A stretch of DNA of 64,000 nt, taken from assembly GCA_903951425.1 (NCBI GenBank), contig CAJBBX010000128.1, forward strand, positions 16,886-80,885, written 5' to 3'. The notes beneath the pieces were generated by a model. That model saw nothing but the letters and a program-made list of their open reading frames with translations, had not been told where the DNA came from and made no database searches. The first letter of the stretch is position 1; every line of letters begins with the position of its first letter. The position numbers were made by a program, and so were the translations under genes. Source of the stretch: an uncultured Chthonomonas sp. (GTDB lineage: Bacteria > Armatimonadota > Chthonomonadetes > Chthonomonadales > CAJBBX01). This document shows, in pieces, positions 27,501 through 35,780 of the stretch.

Positions 27501-27904
27501 CGGGCGGGCCGCCGGACAAGATCTATGAGGAGTCCTGCTTCCTGGAGCGCTTCCGGCAGATGCTGGTCTACGAAACGGGCGGCGCCCTCTGGATCAACCG
27601 GGCCACCCCGCGCGAGTGGCTGGCCGACGGCAAGCAGATCGCCGTGGCAGACGCGCCCACGCACTTTGGTCCGCTCTCGTACCGCGTGACATCGCTCATG
27701 GCTCAGGGCCGCGTCGAGGCGACGGTCAACCTGCCGTCGCGCTCGGCCCCGATCAGGGTCATCCTGCGCCTGCGGAGCCCCGGCAACGCGCCGATCCGAA
27801 GCGTCACGGTCAACGGGCAGCCCTGGACGAGCTTCAGCGCCAAGGCGGAGACCATCGCCCTGACTGGATGCAAGGGCAAGGTGGAGGTGGTGGCTAGGTA
27901 CTGA
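24533..27904 (+). CDS. Large secreted six-hairpin glycosidase-like protein
   Basis: The 1123-residue product has a signal peptide (residues 1-27, cleaved near SSQG) and starts 6 nt after GGAGGTGA. The N-terminal ~320 residues are beta-rich with no recognised name. Residues ~330-500 include a jelly-roll region (RVRISGSVAMADSAGGTGVQ). Residues ~600-1030 form an (alpha/alpha)6 toroid as in GH78, GH94 and GH127-like enzymes: GTWRFNDFPFGILASETYMI, EGIEGWGGHMDAVHAMGPGA, HFRLTGDRAWLRANLPRMQA. The end is a small beta domain (LPSRSAPIRVILRLRSPG). A rhamnosidase or related exo-glycosidase is the best guess, but no catalytic acid is certain. It is divergent from the symporter with 171 bp between them, which must contain both promoters. 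Confidence 0.75.
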   Translation: MGLAPHWSLLLVALALAAAVAPRASSQGRPAPGMPADLAASAYRYDAGAGDMNPPEGWILLMQHLGLPYYQPIGPATPGVSEVLTGLLWEEVRPVRSLTLTWPASAKRVPAATDLRVSIFDTADDTAHTWWNPRALRELALQTSARGSRTLTYAIPVDTWGVVVSVPGRAAAEFDRPTVRATTPEAWKRAEIEIEWGFAAGAGKIAFDGEVTGYDAVISHVAPLPGDAATRVRGSAWTSAPATGRRGIRLEALYVGSARWRKVWPYLAQPEDVSRSLITVRTRSGGFTFNVADLEHGPILAPEYGFFVRAISIPKPVRAATAEPAPRLMAQKVESMPGVPKVRGWNAGETPWVGANPDAEAGVAGSLNIPGRCVAMHPGSDRSAAAGWVSPIAGRVRISGSVAMADSAGGTGVQWRVVQTTAKGPAAVATGEVGMGGSVGIAPAEALTVAKGDEVALVISAKNGAHQCCTTVVNLTVEEADGGQTWDLTRDTVGDIVVANPHADASGRPGIWRFTSSEVVSGSGAVHEPPFAMASKAATARGYLRELRARGLQTIRQRTRQHAEQTWDGAVRAMIGDGALPPTPAPPIEPAMKVATPDERLNAQWKLGAWHILRQSNQGVDGTWRFNDFPFGILASETYMILRALDLQGMHKEAADGLDQWLRLPLTHNVTAGANGHHTLALPDKPLGHFSDGQGSLTHAEGIEGWGGHMDAVHAMGPGAIAFALSEHFRLTGDRAWLRANLPRMQANVDWILRQRRVLSGCLPGGERLWSKGLQPAHVVTPDSMSMHMQYFESEAYYWLAVRRTAEMVILEDPAEGRRLAAEAEAYRKDLNAAIDRAILLTPVTPVRDGTYRSFIAFAPYVRGFAAGAWGWKRCQGHVGAIYWDTVQSADPLVSPSGLLSPTDPRVQGHLDVLEDRLLLENTKVVTRTPMFDAERDWFSKAGWQYQCGLERHANIHLAGDDPACFIRAMLNQYAVDLMPGEYTFREHTTGGPPDKIYEESCFLERFRQMLVYETGGALWINRATPREWLADGKQIAVADAPTHFGPLSYRVTSLMAQGRVEATVNLPSRSAPIRVILRLRSPGNAPIRSVTVNGQPWTSFSAKAETIALTGCKGKVEVVARY

Positions 27905-27990
27905 GTGGACGACGGGAGGGGTCCGGGTGAGACCGCCGATGGGACCGGTGCGAGGTGGACCTCAGCCTCCCGGCGGACCGTCATAGGCGC

Positions 27991-28491
27991 CTACCGCCAG
28001 CCGATGCTGGCGCTCAGTTCCGGCCAGGCCAGAACGCCGTAGCCCTGGATCAGGTAGACGCCCACACCGGCCTTGTAGCACCACGGTGAATTGGTCTTGC
28101 GCGCTGCCCATCCGAGCGTGGCGCCGTTGAGCAGACCCACCCGCCAGCCGCCATAGGCCCCCTGTGGCCTGGGCGACATGTAAGTATTCTGGCCGTATGT
28201 GAGAAACCCGAACGTTATAGATCGGTTGCCGAGTAGCTTCTCGTACCAGGATCCAAAATCCGTGCTCATGACACCAAGCCAATGCGGCATATAGTCACCG
28301 ACCTCATCGGACTTATCACGAGCGACGGCGGCGTCGGCCATTCCTGCGGCGGGTCCGGGTGTCGTAGCCGTGAGACTGGCCAAAGTGATGACCGCGGCCC
28401 GCTTGCCACCTTCATGGACTGCTGACGCGCGCGACGAGGCCACGAGCATTACCGTCCCGCACAGCAGTAGCGACAACAGCATACGTCCCAT
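27991..28491 (-). CDS. Small secreted protein of unknown function
   Basis: The 166-residue product begins with a signal peptide (MGRMLLSLLLCGTVMLVASS, cleaved near RASA). AAGGAGA precedes the ATG by 7 nt. The C-terminal half contains alternating aromatic and polar residues: FGFLTYGQNTYMSPRPQGAY, GGWRVGLLNGATLGWAARK, and a final YLIQGYGVLAWPELSASIGW. This pattern fits a few amphipathic beta strands of an outer-membrane or surface protein, but no named family is evident. The N-terminal half is low in complexity and might be a linker. It converges with the 24533 gene with an 86-bp gap. It has a codon mix with more A and T than its neighbours at its 3' end, which may mark it as less ancient here. 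Confidence 0.6.
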   Translation of the reverse strand: MGRMLLSLLLCGTVMLVASSRASAVHEGGKRAAVITLASLTATTPGPAAGMADAAVARDKSDEVGDYMPHWLGVMSTDFGSWYEKLLGNRSITFGFLTYGQNTYMSPRPQGAYGGWRVGLLNGATLGWAARKTNSPWCYKAGVGVYLIQGYGVLAWPELSASIGWR

Positions 28492-28664
28492 GTCTGTGTC
28501 TCCTTCCCTGAGCGTTGGCGTACACTCCTCTTGCTCTATCACGTGGCGGTGCCTGAAACGAGATGGGTTCAGTGGCAGACTGTAACCGTGAACCGTGGAA
28601 GGGGCAAGTGGCAGAATCGGGCACAATCTGTTGGCGTGTGTCGCCGGACGCGGAGGCTTCAGCC

Positions 28665-29519
28665 TTAAGATGGCTTCGGCGGCGCCATGAGGCACCGGAC
28701 GGTTACGGCGGTCAGGACGATGGCGCCGCCTACCAGCGACCAGGGGCCAGGCGCTTCGTGCAGGACGATCAGCACCCAGAGCGGGTTGAGCAGGGGCTCG
28801 ACGATGGGCACGAGTACCGACTCGACGGCGCTGATATGCTTGACGGCCTCGGCGAAGAGCACGTAGGAGATGCCGAGCTGGAAGACGCCGAGGATGATCA
28901 GGCCGACCCAGGTGTGGCCGCCCGGGCTGCCCTGGAACATGAAGGGCAGACCGATTAGGAACGTCAACACGTTGCCCAGCAGCACGGACTCGATGTTGGA
29001 GCCGGACCGCTGCTTCCGCAAGAGCGTGACCAACAGGGCGAAGCAGACGCCGCTGGTGAGGGCGAGCAGGTTGCCCAGCATGCCGCCGGGGCTCAGCTTG
29101 CCCATGAAGAACAGCGTCATGGCGGCCATCACCACGGCAAGGGTCACCCAGTCGCGCCGCCGCGCTCGCTCTCCGAGTAGCCACCAGCCGAAGAAGGCGG
29201 CGAAGACAGGCGCGGTGTACTGCAGCACGATGGCGTTGGCGGCGGTGGTCAGCTTGTTGGCCGCCACGAAGAGGGTGACGACGGCGGCGTAGGTCACGGC
29301 AGCTGTGAGCTGCACGGGCGACCAGGTGAAGCGCGGCTTGCGGAGGTAGGCCCAGATAACGAGCGCGGCGATGAAGCTCCGGGCTCCGGCGATGGCGAAG
29401 GCGTTCCACTCCACCCATTTGATTAGGAGCCCGCCCAGGCTCCAGAGCACACCCGCCATGAGCGCCAGCGCGATGCCCCGCGCCCGATGCGCCGCTTGCC
29501 CGGTATCGCCAAACGCCAA
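28665..29519 (-). CDS. EamA (DMT superfamily) transporter
   Basis: The 284-residue protein has ten hydrophobic segments arranged as two EamA repeats of five. The first opens with ALALMAGVLWSLGGLLIKWV and the second with LLGNLLALTSGVCFALLVTL. Typical motifs are AGARSFIAALVIW and LVPIVEPLLNPLWVLIVLHE. Members export amino acids, nucleotides, or metabolites. I choose a TTG start at 29519 because GGAGGTGATC, a near-perfect anti-SD match, lies just before it; the GTG at 29552 has none. The gene is divergent from GH32 with 124 bp between. No substrate can be inferred from the neighbours. Confidence 0.85.
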   Translation of the reverse strand: MAFGDTGQAAHRARGIALALMAGVLWSLGGLLIKWVEWNAFAIAGARSFIAALVIWAYLRKPRFTWSPVQLTAAVTYAAVVTLFVAANKLTTAANAIVLQYTAPVFAAFFGWWLLGERARRRDWVTLAVVMAAMTLFFMGKLSPGGMLGNLLALTSGVCFALLVTLLRKQRSGSNIESVLLGNVLTFLIGLPFMFQGSPGGHTWVGLIILGVFQLGISYVLFAEAVKHISAVESVLVPIVEPLLNPLWVLIVLHEAPGPWSLVGGAIVLTAVTVRCLMAPPKPS

Positions 29520-29595
29520 ACGATCACCTCCCAGCGCCGCCGGCGCAGGCACACAGCATACCTGTGAGGGGGACGGGCGAGTGGCGAGTGGCGAC

Positions 29596-29607
29596 GGGAC
29601 CTATGGG
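29596..29607 (-). repeat. CCCATAGGTCCC repeat, second locus
   Basis: This is the same 12-mer as at 9004-9015, here on the minus strand and followed by diverged units (CCCCATTCG, CCCACGAG). It lies in the divergent EamA-GH32 gap and may belong to a regulatory or repeat family. Confidence 0.4.
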
Positions 29608-29643
29608 ACGAATGGGGCTCGTGGGAGACGGGTAGGAGGAGGC

Positions 29644-31146
29644 ATGGTGCAGATGGGTCGACGCGAGTTGCTGGCCGGGGCGGCGGGAATGGCGCTGGCG
29701 GGGGTCGGTGGCGATGAGGCGCTCTGGCCGGCTGATCCTGAGCATGCGGCGCTGGTCGCGCGGGCGCAGGCGCTGGTCGACGCGGCCGCAACGCAGGTGA
29801 CTGCGGACCCGCTACGGCCAGCGTTCCACTTCGCGCCGCCTTCGCGGTTCATGAACGACCCCAACGGACCTGTGCTGGTCGAAGGCGTCTACCACATCTT
29901 CTACCAGCACCTGCCGACCTGGGGGACCGAGCCCTTCAGCGGTGCGCCGGGGTGGGGGCATGCCTCCAGCCGCGACCTGGTCCGGTGGCGCCACTGGCCC
30001 ATCGCCCTCATGCCCAAGCCAGGCGACTATGATGCCGCCGCGGTAGCCTCGGGCGCCTGCGTGGTCGCCGACGGGCATCCCACCATCGTCTATACAAGTG
30101 TGCCGCCTCAGGCGCAGTCGCTGGCTCGCAGCTTTGACGGCATGCGCACGTGGCGGCGGTATGCGCTGAACCCGGTGGTGGCGGGGCCGCCGCCGATCCC
30201 CGGGCTAGAGGACGGCTTCCGCGACCCCTTCGTCTGGCGCGAGGGTCGGCAATGGCGGATGCTCGCGGGATCGGGCATACGGGGCGTGGGCGGCGCGGTG
30301 CTGCTCTACGGCTCGCCGGACCTGCTGCAGTGGGAGTACCTGGGCGTGCTCTGCCGGGGCATGGGGCCGGACTGCTTCCAGTGGGAATGCCCCAACTTCT
30401 TCCCGCTTGGCGACAAGTGGGCGCTCGTGGTCTCTCCGCTGCTCCACTCCGAGCCGGCCCTGCGCGGCCCGGTGCAGGTGGCCGTGGGCGACTACGACGG
30501 ACGGCGCTTCACGCCTGGGGAGTGGCGGCCGATGGACCTGGGCGGGCCCAGCATCTACTATGCCCCCAACAGCTTACAGGACGCGCGCGGTCGGCGAGTG
30601 GTCTTCGGTTGGATCATGGGAGGCGGTTCGCCGGGAGTGCCGTGGGACGGCCTACTCACCGTGCCTCGAGCCGTCACGCTTGGCCCGGACGGACGCCTGC
30701 GGGTGCGGCCCGTGCGAGAGCTAGAGACGCTGCGCGGCCCCAAGACAACCGACTGGCGCGACCGCACGCTTGAGCCTGGCAGGCCGATCGAGGCGGCGCG
30801 AGGCGTGCAGCTCGACGTGGCGCTTGAGGTCGCGGCCGATGGCGGCACGCTGGAGATGCGGCTCTTCGCCTCGGTCGACGGAGCACGATGCCATTCGCTA
30901 CGCGTCGAGCCGTCCACCGGCGCCCTGCGGTTCGGCGACAAGCGCGCCAGTGTCGGGCCGGGCGGCCCGCGCAGGTCGCTGCGCCTGCTGCTGGACCGAT
31001 CCGTCATCGAGTTGTACGTCGACAGCCGCGAGGCCATGACGCTGCGGGCGCACCCGGTCGCGGGCGACGACCGACTGATCCTCGCCGCCGACGGGGCGCC
31101 TGTACGCCTGCGCTGCCTTCAGGCCTGGCCCATGGCCTCGGCCTGA
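29644..31146 (+). CDS. GH32 beta-fructofuranosidase-type enzyme (exported)
   Basis: The 500-residue protein opens with a Tat-like leader (MGRRELLAGAAGMALAGVGG). The five-bladed propeller carries the three GH32 acidic residues: Asp72 in FMNDPNG (nucleophile), Asp194 in FRDPF (transition-state stabiliser) and Glu248 in WECPNFF (acid/base). The C-terminal ~130 residues form the GH32 beta-sandwich, with RSLRLLLDRSVIELYVDSRE. Members hydrolyse sucrose, fructans (inulin, levan) or sucrose-6-phosphate; an exported form points to extracellular or periplasmic fructan or sucrose use. AGGAGG precedes the ATG by 4 nt. A 13-bp hairpin just after the stop ends the transcript and faces the converging DUF5666 gene. 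Confidence 0.92.
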   Translation: MVQMGRRELLAGAAGMALAGVGGDEALWPADPEHAALVARAQALVDAAATQVTADPLRPAFHFAPPSRFMNDPNGPVLVEGVYHIFYQHLPTWGTEPFSGAPGWGHASSRDLVRWRHWPIALMPKPGDYDAAAVASGACVVADGHPTIVYTSVPPQAQSLARSFDGMRTWRRYALNPVVAGPPPIPGLEDGFRDPFVWREGRQWRMLAGSGIRGVGGAVLLYGSPDLLQWEYLGVLCRGMGPDCFQWECPNFFPLGDKWALVVSPLLHSEPALRGPVQVAVGDYDGRRFTPGEWRPMDLGGPSIYYAPNSLQDARGRRVVFGWIMGGGSPGVPWDGLLTVPRAVTLGPDGRLRVRPVRELETLRGPKTTDWRDRTLEPGRPIEAARGVQLDVALEVAADGGTLEMRLFASVDGARCHSLRVEPSTGALRFGDKRASVGPGGPRRSLRLLLDRSVIELYVDSREAMTLRAHPVAGDDRLILAADGAPVRLRCLQAWPMASA

Positions 31147-31152
31147 CGGCCT

Positions 31153-31188
31153 CCGGCGCCGGAGGGGTCGTGCGTCCTCCGGCGCCGG
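31153..31188. terminator. Bidirectional terminator hairpin between GH32 and the DUF5666 gene
   Basis: CCGGCGCCGGAGG and CCTCCGGCGCCGG form a 13-bp perfect stem with a 10-nt loop. Each arm is also nearly self-palindromic. It sits exactly between two convergent stops, so it can serve both strands. Confidence 0.7.
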
Positions 31189-31198
31189 GAAGCAGGCC

Positions 31199-32115
31199 CT
31201 AGCGGAGGCGGATCTCCAGGGCGGTGAGGACCTGGGTAACCGCATCATAGGCGCCGACGACAGCAAGGCGAGCCCCGACCTTGATGTCGGAGAAGCTACC
31301 CCTGTCGCCGCGCGGCCTCAGGATGACCGTCCTCTCGTTCGTGGCCACCAACACGCTCGTGCCGTCCGGAACGAATCCGGGGCCGGCCGAGGTGAGGACG
31401 AACGTGGCCGTGCTGGCCGTCACCGATGCGACGGCGCCCTGGGTGCGGACCACGTCATCGACGCGGATACCGAGGGCGGTGATGGTCGGCGAACCGGCCA
31501 CCTGGGTGCCGATCACCACCACGCGCTGGCCATCGGCCAGGGCGATGGGTGATCCGTCGCTGACGCCGATGATCCGCGTCTCGGCCGTAACGACGACGGG
31601 GATTGACGGTGGCGGACCGTTGGGGCCGCCCTGCGCTTCCGGAGGCGGAAGCAGGGTGAAGGAGCCGCCGTCGACTGCCAGAGCCGAGACCACTCCCGGC
31701 TTCTCACACCTTCGCGGCAGATCATCCACAACGATGACCTTGGCTGTGAGCGTCTTGGTTGTCCTGTTGAGGAGGCCTTCGACGCGCACGAACTGCCCAT
31801 TGGCCAGGGTCGTGGCCGAGCGGTCGCTACGCAAGAGGATGCGCGTAGAGATCGGGACGGCCACAGACAGGGTCTGCGTACTGGGCGTGATCAGTGTGAA
31901 GGTCGAGCCGTTCGCACCTGCCTGCAGGTTCGATACGATCCCATCAGCCACACCGATGCTTGGAGGTCCACCACCCGGCCGGCCGGTCCGCCCAGCCCAC
32001 CCGGGCTGACCGTTCCGACCTGCGCTTGTGCCGTGACCGAGCAGCCAAGCGCAACACACGTGGCCGCAAAGGCGACCAGCAGGGCGCTCGAGCGCCTTGC
32101 GCCGGCAAAGTCCAT
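31199..32115 (-). CDS. Secreted DUF5666-repeat protein, frame disrupted near 31974
   Basis: The signal peptide and the mature part lie in different frames. Frame one starts at ATG 32115 after AAGGAGGG and reads a clear signal peptide (MDFAGARRSSALLVAFAATC). It then continues TVSPGGLGGPAG and soon runs out. Frame two begins in the same stretch and reads GGPPSIGVADGIVSNLQ onward to 31199. Adding one G in the GGG run at 31974-31976 would join them into a protein of about 300 residues. The mature part has at least three DUF5666-type units, each of about 70-80 residues (GQFVRVEGLLNRTTKTLTAK; GQRVVVIGTQVAGSPTITAL; GARLAVVGAYDAVTQVLTAL). It is either a sequencing error at a homopolymer or a recently broken gene. 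The function of these small OB-like beta-barrel domains is unknown. Confidence 0.75.
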
Positions 32116-32139
32116 CTGACCCTCCTTGTACCTTGGGAT

Positions 32140-32158
32140 AGGCCGGTCTCGCCGGCCT
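32140..32158 (-). terminator. Short hairpin upstream of the DUF5666 gene
   Basis: AGGCCGG and CCGGCCT pair as a 7-bp stem with a 5-nt loop, 24 nt before the DUF5666 start. It follows the stop of the 32230-35754 gene by 72 nt, so it may terminate that transcript or structure the DUF5666 leader. Confidence 0.4.
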
Positions 32159-32229
32159 TCAGAGTGTTTTACGCATCACCGATGGGCACGGAAGAGGAAT
32201 CTGCACGACTGCGCCCGGTTCTATGCCGC

Positions 32230-35200
32230 CTATGGCGCCAGAACCACCTCCGCGTTGCGCGCGTTGTGGGGTACGCAAAGGTAGGTGCGGCCTGTGGCGG
32301 GGTCGTGCCAGAAGCCGGGCTCGGTGCGCGGAGGCCTGGAGAGTGACGGGAGCGGCATGCCGTCGGCCGTTACGACTGCGGGCCTGAAGCCTGTGATGAA
32401 GCCGTGGCTCACCTGGCCGATGTAGAAGCGGAGCTTGGCTCGGAGCAGGCGGCCGTCGGCCCGCAGGTCGACGACGTCGGCGCCGGAGCTGAGCAGGATT
32501 GTCCGGCCGGCGTCACGCAGCGTGGCCGTCTTCACGTCGAGGGTGTGGCCGGCCTGTCGCAGCGTATTGGCAAGGATGTCCTCGCAGTTAAGGAATGGGG
32601 GATTGGGCGTGGACAGGTCGCCGATGCTATCAGGGTAGGTGCCAGCCCGAGGGCCATCGGCGAACTCCTGCCATTGGCCGCTGACCGTGATGAGTTGCGC
32701 GAGTTGCCTCCACTCGGCCGGGCCGAAGCCGGTGACCGGCTGGAGCGGAGTGAGGGACGCACCGGGCGCCGACGGGGCCTGCTCCTGGGCGTCGGCCAGG
32801 GCGCGGAGGTTGTAGGCATAGACGAGCCCAACCCACTGCACGGGCATTCCGATCCACGAATGGAGGTAGAAGGTGCTGCCGATGTTGGACGTGGTGGCGC
32901 CCAGCGACGCCGGCTTGCCCGGTGCAGCCCAGAGGTAGATGAAGGGGAGGCCGCTCTCGGCCCAGTAGAGGGCGTCGGCGAGCCAGCGGGGGTTGCCGGT
33001 GGCCCGGTAACCCTCGGTGCACGCGCCCACCGCGTACGCCGCGGCGAGCAAGTCTGGCTCGTACATGGGGCACTCCCAGGTGCCCGCTCCACGCGGCACG
33101 CGGAAGCGCTCCATGGCCGCCAGCGACCGTTCGCCCGCCGCCGTTGCACCGGCGTTGCCGGTGATGCGGGCGTAGCGCAGGATGTTGTAGGCGTGGACGG
33201 CGCTGGTGCCCAGCACGGAGTCGCCCTTGCGGCCGAGGGTGGCGGTGGGCCCCGTGCCTCCGTCGAAGCGCCATAGGCCGTCGGCCGGCACAGCATCGGC
33301 GGCGGCCTTCACCTGGAGGTCCAGCGTGGCCATGGCCTCGGGCAGGTACCCGGTGAGGAAGGGGAACTCCCACCGGGCAATGTGGCAGTTCGCGCCGGAG
33401 AGGAGGCCCGCGGCGCCCTCATCGCGGAGGATGGCCGTGCGGACGTCTGACACGCGGCGGTCGGCTTCCGCCGTCCGGGCGCGATCGGTGGAGGCCCGGG
33501 CGTTGAGCCAGAGCAGCGAGGCGAGGCCGGGTGCGTGGCGGGGTTCCCAATCGATGCAGGCGCGCCACTTGCCGGTGGAGGCGTCCCAGGCGGTGCGGAG
33601 GAGCCCTTCGCGGTTGAGGCGCCACTCCTGCTCCAGCGTGCGCGGCGGCTTGGACGCAGTGGGGAGGCCGCCCCGGCTACGCGTCCAGAGGGCCATGGCG
33701 GCCAGGGCGGGGCCGGGCATGGCGCAGATCGTGGCTCGGACGGTAAGCGGCTGCCGGGCGCGCAGGGCGATGGGCCGGAAGGCGGTGTCGGCGTTCTCCT
33801 TGGCGTAGCCGGCGCCCGTGGGGATCATGAGGCCCAGGCGGTGGTTGGCCATGCCCTCGTCGGTATTCGGTCCGGCGAAGCGGGCGCCGAGGGGCCGCTC
33901 CTCGCCGTCCCACACCTGCAGCGGCTCCCACCAGAGCGCGGTGGTCATCTGGTTGGGCCCGTTCGGGCGCGGAGGCAGGCCAGTAGCGGTGTCGCGGAGG
34001 GAGTCGGGCGTCCACATCGTCTCGGCGCCCGTGGGCGCGGTGCGGCCCTCAGGACCGGTAGAGACGGCCATGAAGGGCGAACTGACCTTCAGAGGCGACG
34101 GCGCGTTGCGAAGGTTGAGCGGCGAAGCCAGGTCGCGCGGATTGGAGCTCGGTTCTCCGCCGACGAGATACTCGACGCCGGGCAGGATGCCCCATGTCTT
34201 GGCCTCACCGGAGCCGCCGTCGCCGACGTAGAGGTTGGGACAGAGAAGCTGCCTCACACTGGAGGGCCGGTCGGCGGCAGCGGACGCGGTGACCCGGGCC
34301 AGAGGTCGCGAGGCATCGAGGCGTACGTCGAGCCGCACGTCCCAGTGCGCGCCGGAGGCATCACGCAGGCGGCCCGTGAGCAGGGCGCCCGTGCCCCCGC
34401 CCTTCGACGCGATAGCGGAGGGGCGGACGTCGATCGGCGCACCATCACCGGCGGCCAGCCGAAGCAGCGGGCGCCAGACGGCCGTGCGGACCCAGGCGCC
34501 CTGCAGGCGCCCGCTGACGATGGCGTAGGCGATGCCCTGACCGGCACGGACGAACTGCAGGCGGAGCTTGCCGTTGTCGATGACGGTGGCCGAGGCGGGC
34601 CCGGCGACGGCGTAGACCTCGGCGGACGAAGTACGAACGGCGGTCGGGGCTCCGGCGACGCACAGTTCGGCTCGGAGGCCGGCCACGCCCGCCGCCCTGG
34701 GGCGCCAGGGCCACTGCGCCACCCACGATTCGCCCGGCGAGAGGGCGGGGACGGGGAGCGTCGGGAGTTTGGCGCCTCCTGCGGAACCTGTGAGAGTGGC
34801 CGTGCCTGTGGGCAGCGCGCCCAGACCCCGGTTGCGAACGACGGCCCGCATAGAGCCGGCGGCTCCGACGACCGGGACCGCCGAGGCCGGGCAGACGCGC
34901 TCGATGGCCAGGTCGGGCGCATAGCCGCCGATCCAGACCATGCCCGACGAGGCGGCCTGACTGGGCGTGATCTCCAGCCGTGCGCCCGTGGCGCGTGGGA
35001 AGGAGTACTCCGCGGCCAGCCAGGGCGAGCCGGCAGCCGAGGTGGCAGGCGCCTCGTTGAGCAGGATGGGCGCCGCGGAGCCGCCGATGGGCGAGAGCCT
35101 GGCACGGACGCCTGACCCGGCGACGTAGGCCACTGCCACCACCCCCGCGGCAGCGCCCGTGCGCACGGCGGCGAGCGTGGGCGTCAGGTGCATGGGCCGG

Positions 35201-35754
35201 GGCGGGCCCTCCACCGCGATGATCCGCGGCTGGCCGAAGAGGGCCCAGTCGAAAGAGAGGTTCGCCTTGGAATCGACCGTGAGGGCCACACGAACCGTCT
35301 TGCCGGCCCAGCCCGTCAGGTCCACGCAGGCGGGCTGCCACTTCGAGGTCGCGCAGTCGCGGCGGAAGATGGCGTCGCCCTCCACCTCGATGCCGAACTG
35401 CACGCCGTCGGGCTTCAGGTCCGGGTCGGCCATCTTCACTCCGTCGGAGAGCGTTGTGTCGAAAAGGAGCAGCAGGCGGCCCTCGTTGGCCACCGGCGGC
35501 AGCGGCAGCGTGTACTCGGCGCGAGCGGGCTGCCCGATGGTGGCGGGATGGAGGAAGAGACCATCACGCAGGACGCCGTCAGCGGGAGACGGCCTGCGCA
35601 CGGTCGGGAAGGAGGCCCGGCTGGTGCGCGCCCGGGGGTAGAGGGCCAGCAGATCATGGAGCCGCCGGGCCGCAGGCTCAGCAGACGCAGGATGCGGCGC
35701 AAGCGCCCCTGCCGCCGCGGCGAGGGCAAGCCATCCAAGTCGTGGCTGCGGCAT
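32230..35754 (-). CDS. Giant secreted multidomain protein, probably carbohydrate-active (unknown family)
   Basis: The start is set at 35754, where GAGGAGG precedes the ATG by 8 nt and the product opens with a signal peptide (MPQPRLGWLALAAAAGALAP). The 1174-residue chain then has several domains. Residues ~60-180 form an NPCBM-like or Gal-binding sandwich (GVQFGIEVEGDAIFRRDCAT, VDSKANLSFDWALFGQP). Residues ~290-390 are a CARDB/Ig-like domain (VVRNRGLGALPTGTATLTGS). A large beta-sandwich lies at ~395-700. From ~720 on there is an (alpha/alpha)6-type toroid (PSKPPRTLEQEWRLNREGLL-like linker, then repeated helices with AYNILRYARITGNAGATAAG). Such chains usually act on polysaccharides at the surface. 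No catalytic residues can be assigned. It is followed on the same strand by DUF5666. Confidence 0.65.
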   Translation of the reverse strand: MPQPRLGWLALAAAAGALAPHPASAEPAARRLHDLLALYPRARTSRASFPTVRRPSPADGVLRDGLFLHPATIGQPARAEYTLPLPPVANEGRLLLLFDTTLSDGVKMADPDLKPDGVQFGIEVEGDAIFRRDCATSKWQPACVDLTGWAGKTVRVALTVDSKANLSFDWALFGQPRIIAVEGPPRPMHLTPTLAAVRTGAAAGVVAVAYVAGSGVRARLSPIGGSAAPILLNEAPATSAAGSPWLAAEYSFPRATGARLEITPSQAASSGMVWIGGYAPDLAIERVCPASAVPVVGAAGSMRAVVRNRGLGALPTGTATLTGSAGGAKLPTLPVPALSPGESWVAQWPWRPRAAGVAGLRAELCVAGAPTAVRTSSAEVYAVAGPASATVIDNGKLRLQFVRAGQGIAYAIVSGRLQGAWVRTAVWRPLLRLAAGDGAPIDVRPSAIASKGGGTGALLTGRLRDASGAHWDVRLDVRLDASRPLARVTASAAADRPSSVRQLLCPNLYVGDGGSGEAKTWGILPGVEYLVGGEPSSNPRDLASPLNLRNAPSPLKVSSPFMAVSTGPEGRTAPTGAETMWTPDSLRDTATGLPPRPNGPNQMTTALWWEPLQVWDGEERPLGARFAGPNTDEGMANHRLGLMIPTGAGYAKENADTAFRPIALRARQPLTVRATICAMPGPALAAMALWTRSRGGLPTASKPPRTLEQEWRLNREGLLRTAWDASTGKWRACIDWEPRHAPGLASLLWLNARASTDRARTAEADRRVSDVRTAILRDEGAAGLLSGANCHIARWEFPFLTGYLPEAMATLDLQVKAAADAVPADGLWRFDGGTGPTATLGRKGDSVLGTSAVHAYNILRYARITGNAGATAAGERSLAAMERFRVPRGAGTWECPMYEPDLLAAAYAVGACTEGYRATGNPRWLADALYWAESGLPFIYLWAAPGKPASLGATTSNIGSTFYLHSWIGMPVQWVGLVYAYNLRALADAQEQAPSAPGASLTPLQPVTGFGPAEWRQLAQLITVSGQWQEFADGPRAGTYPDSIGDLSTPNPPFLNCEDILANTLRQAGHTLDVKTATLRDAGRTILLSSGADVVDLRADGRLLRAKLRFYIGQVSHGFITGFRPAVVTADGMPLPSLSRPPRTEPGFWHDPATGRTYLCVPHNARNAEVVLAP

Positions 35755-35780
35755 GGCGGGTGCCTCCTCGGTGCGGCGGG

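Noticed and set aside
27991..29418. 475-codon minus-strand frame spanning the small secreted gene and the EamA gene
   Set aside because: Its first two thirds are the wrong frame of the EamA transporter; only the last 166 codons after the ribosome-binding site at 28500 look like a protein.
31974..31976. Programmed frameshifting of the DUF5666 gene
   Set aside because: There is no slippery heptamer of the X XXY YYZ kind, and no nearby stem-loop or SD-like element placed for it. An indel or sequencing error is simpler.
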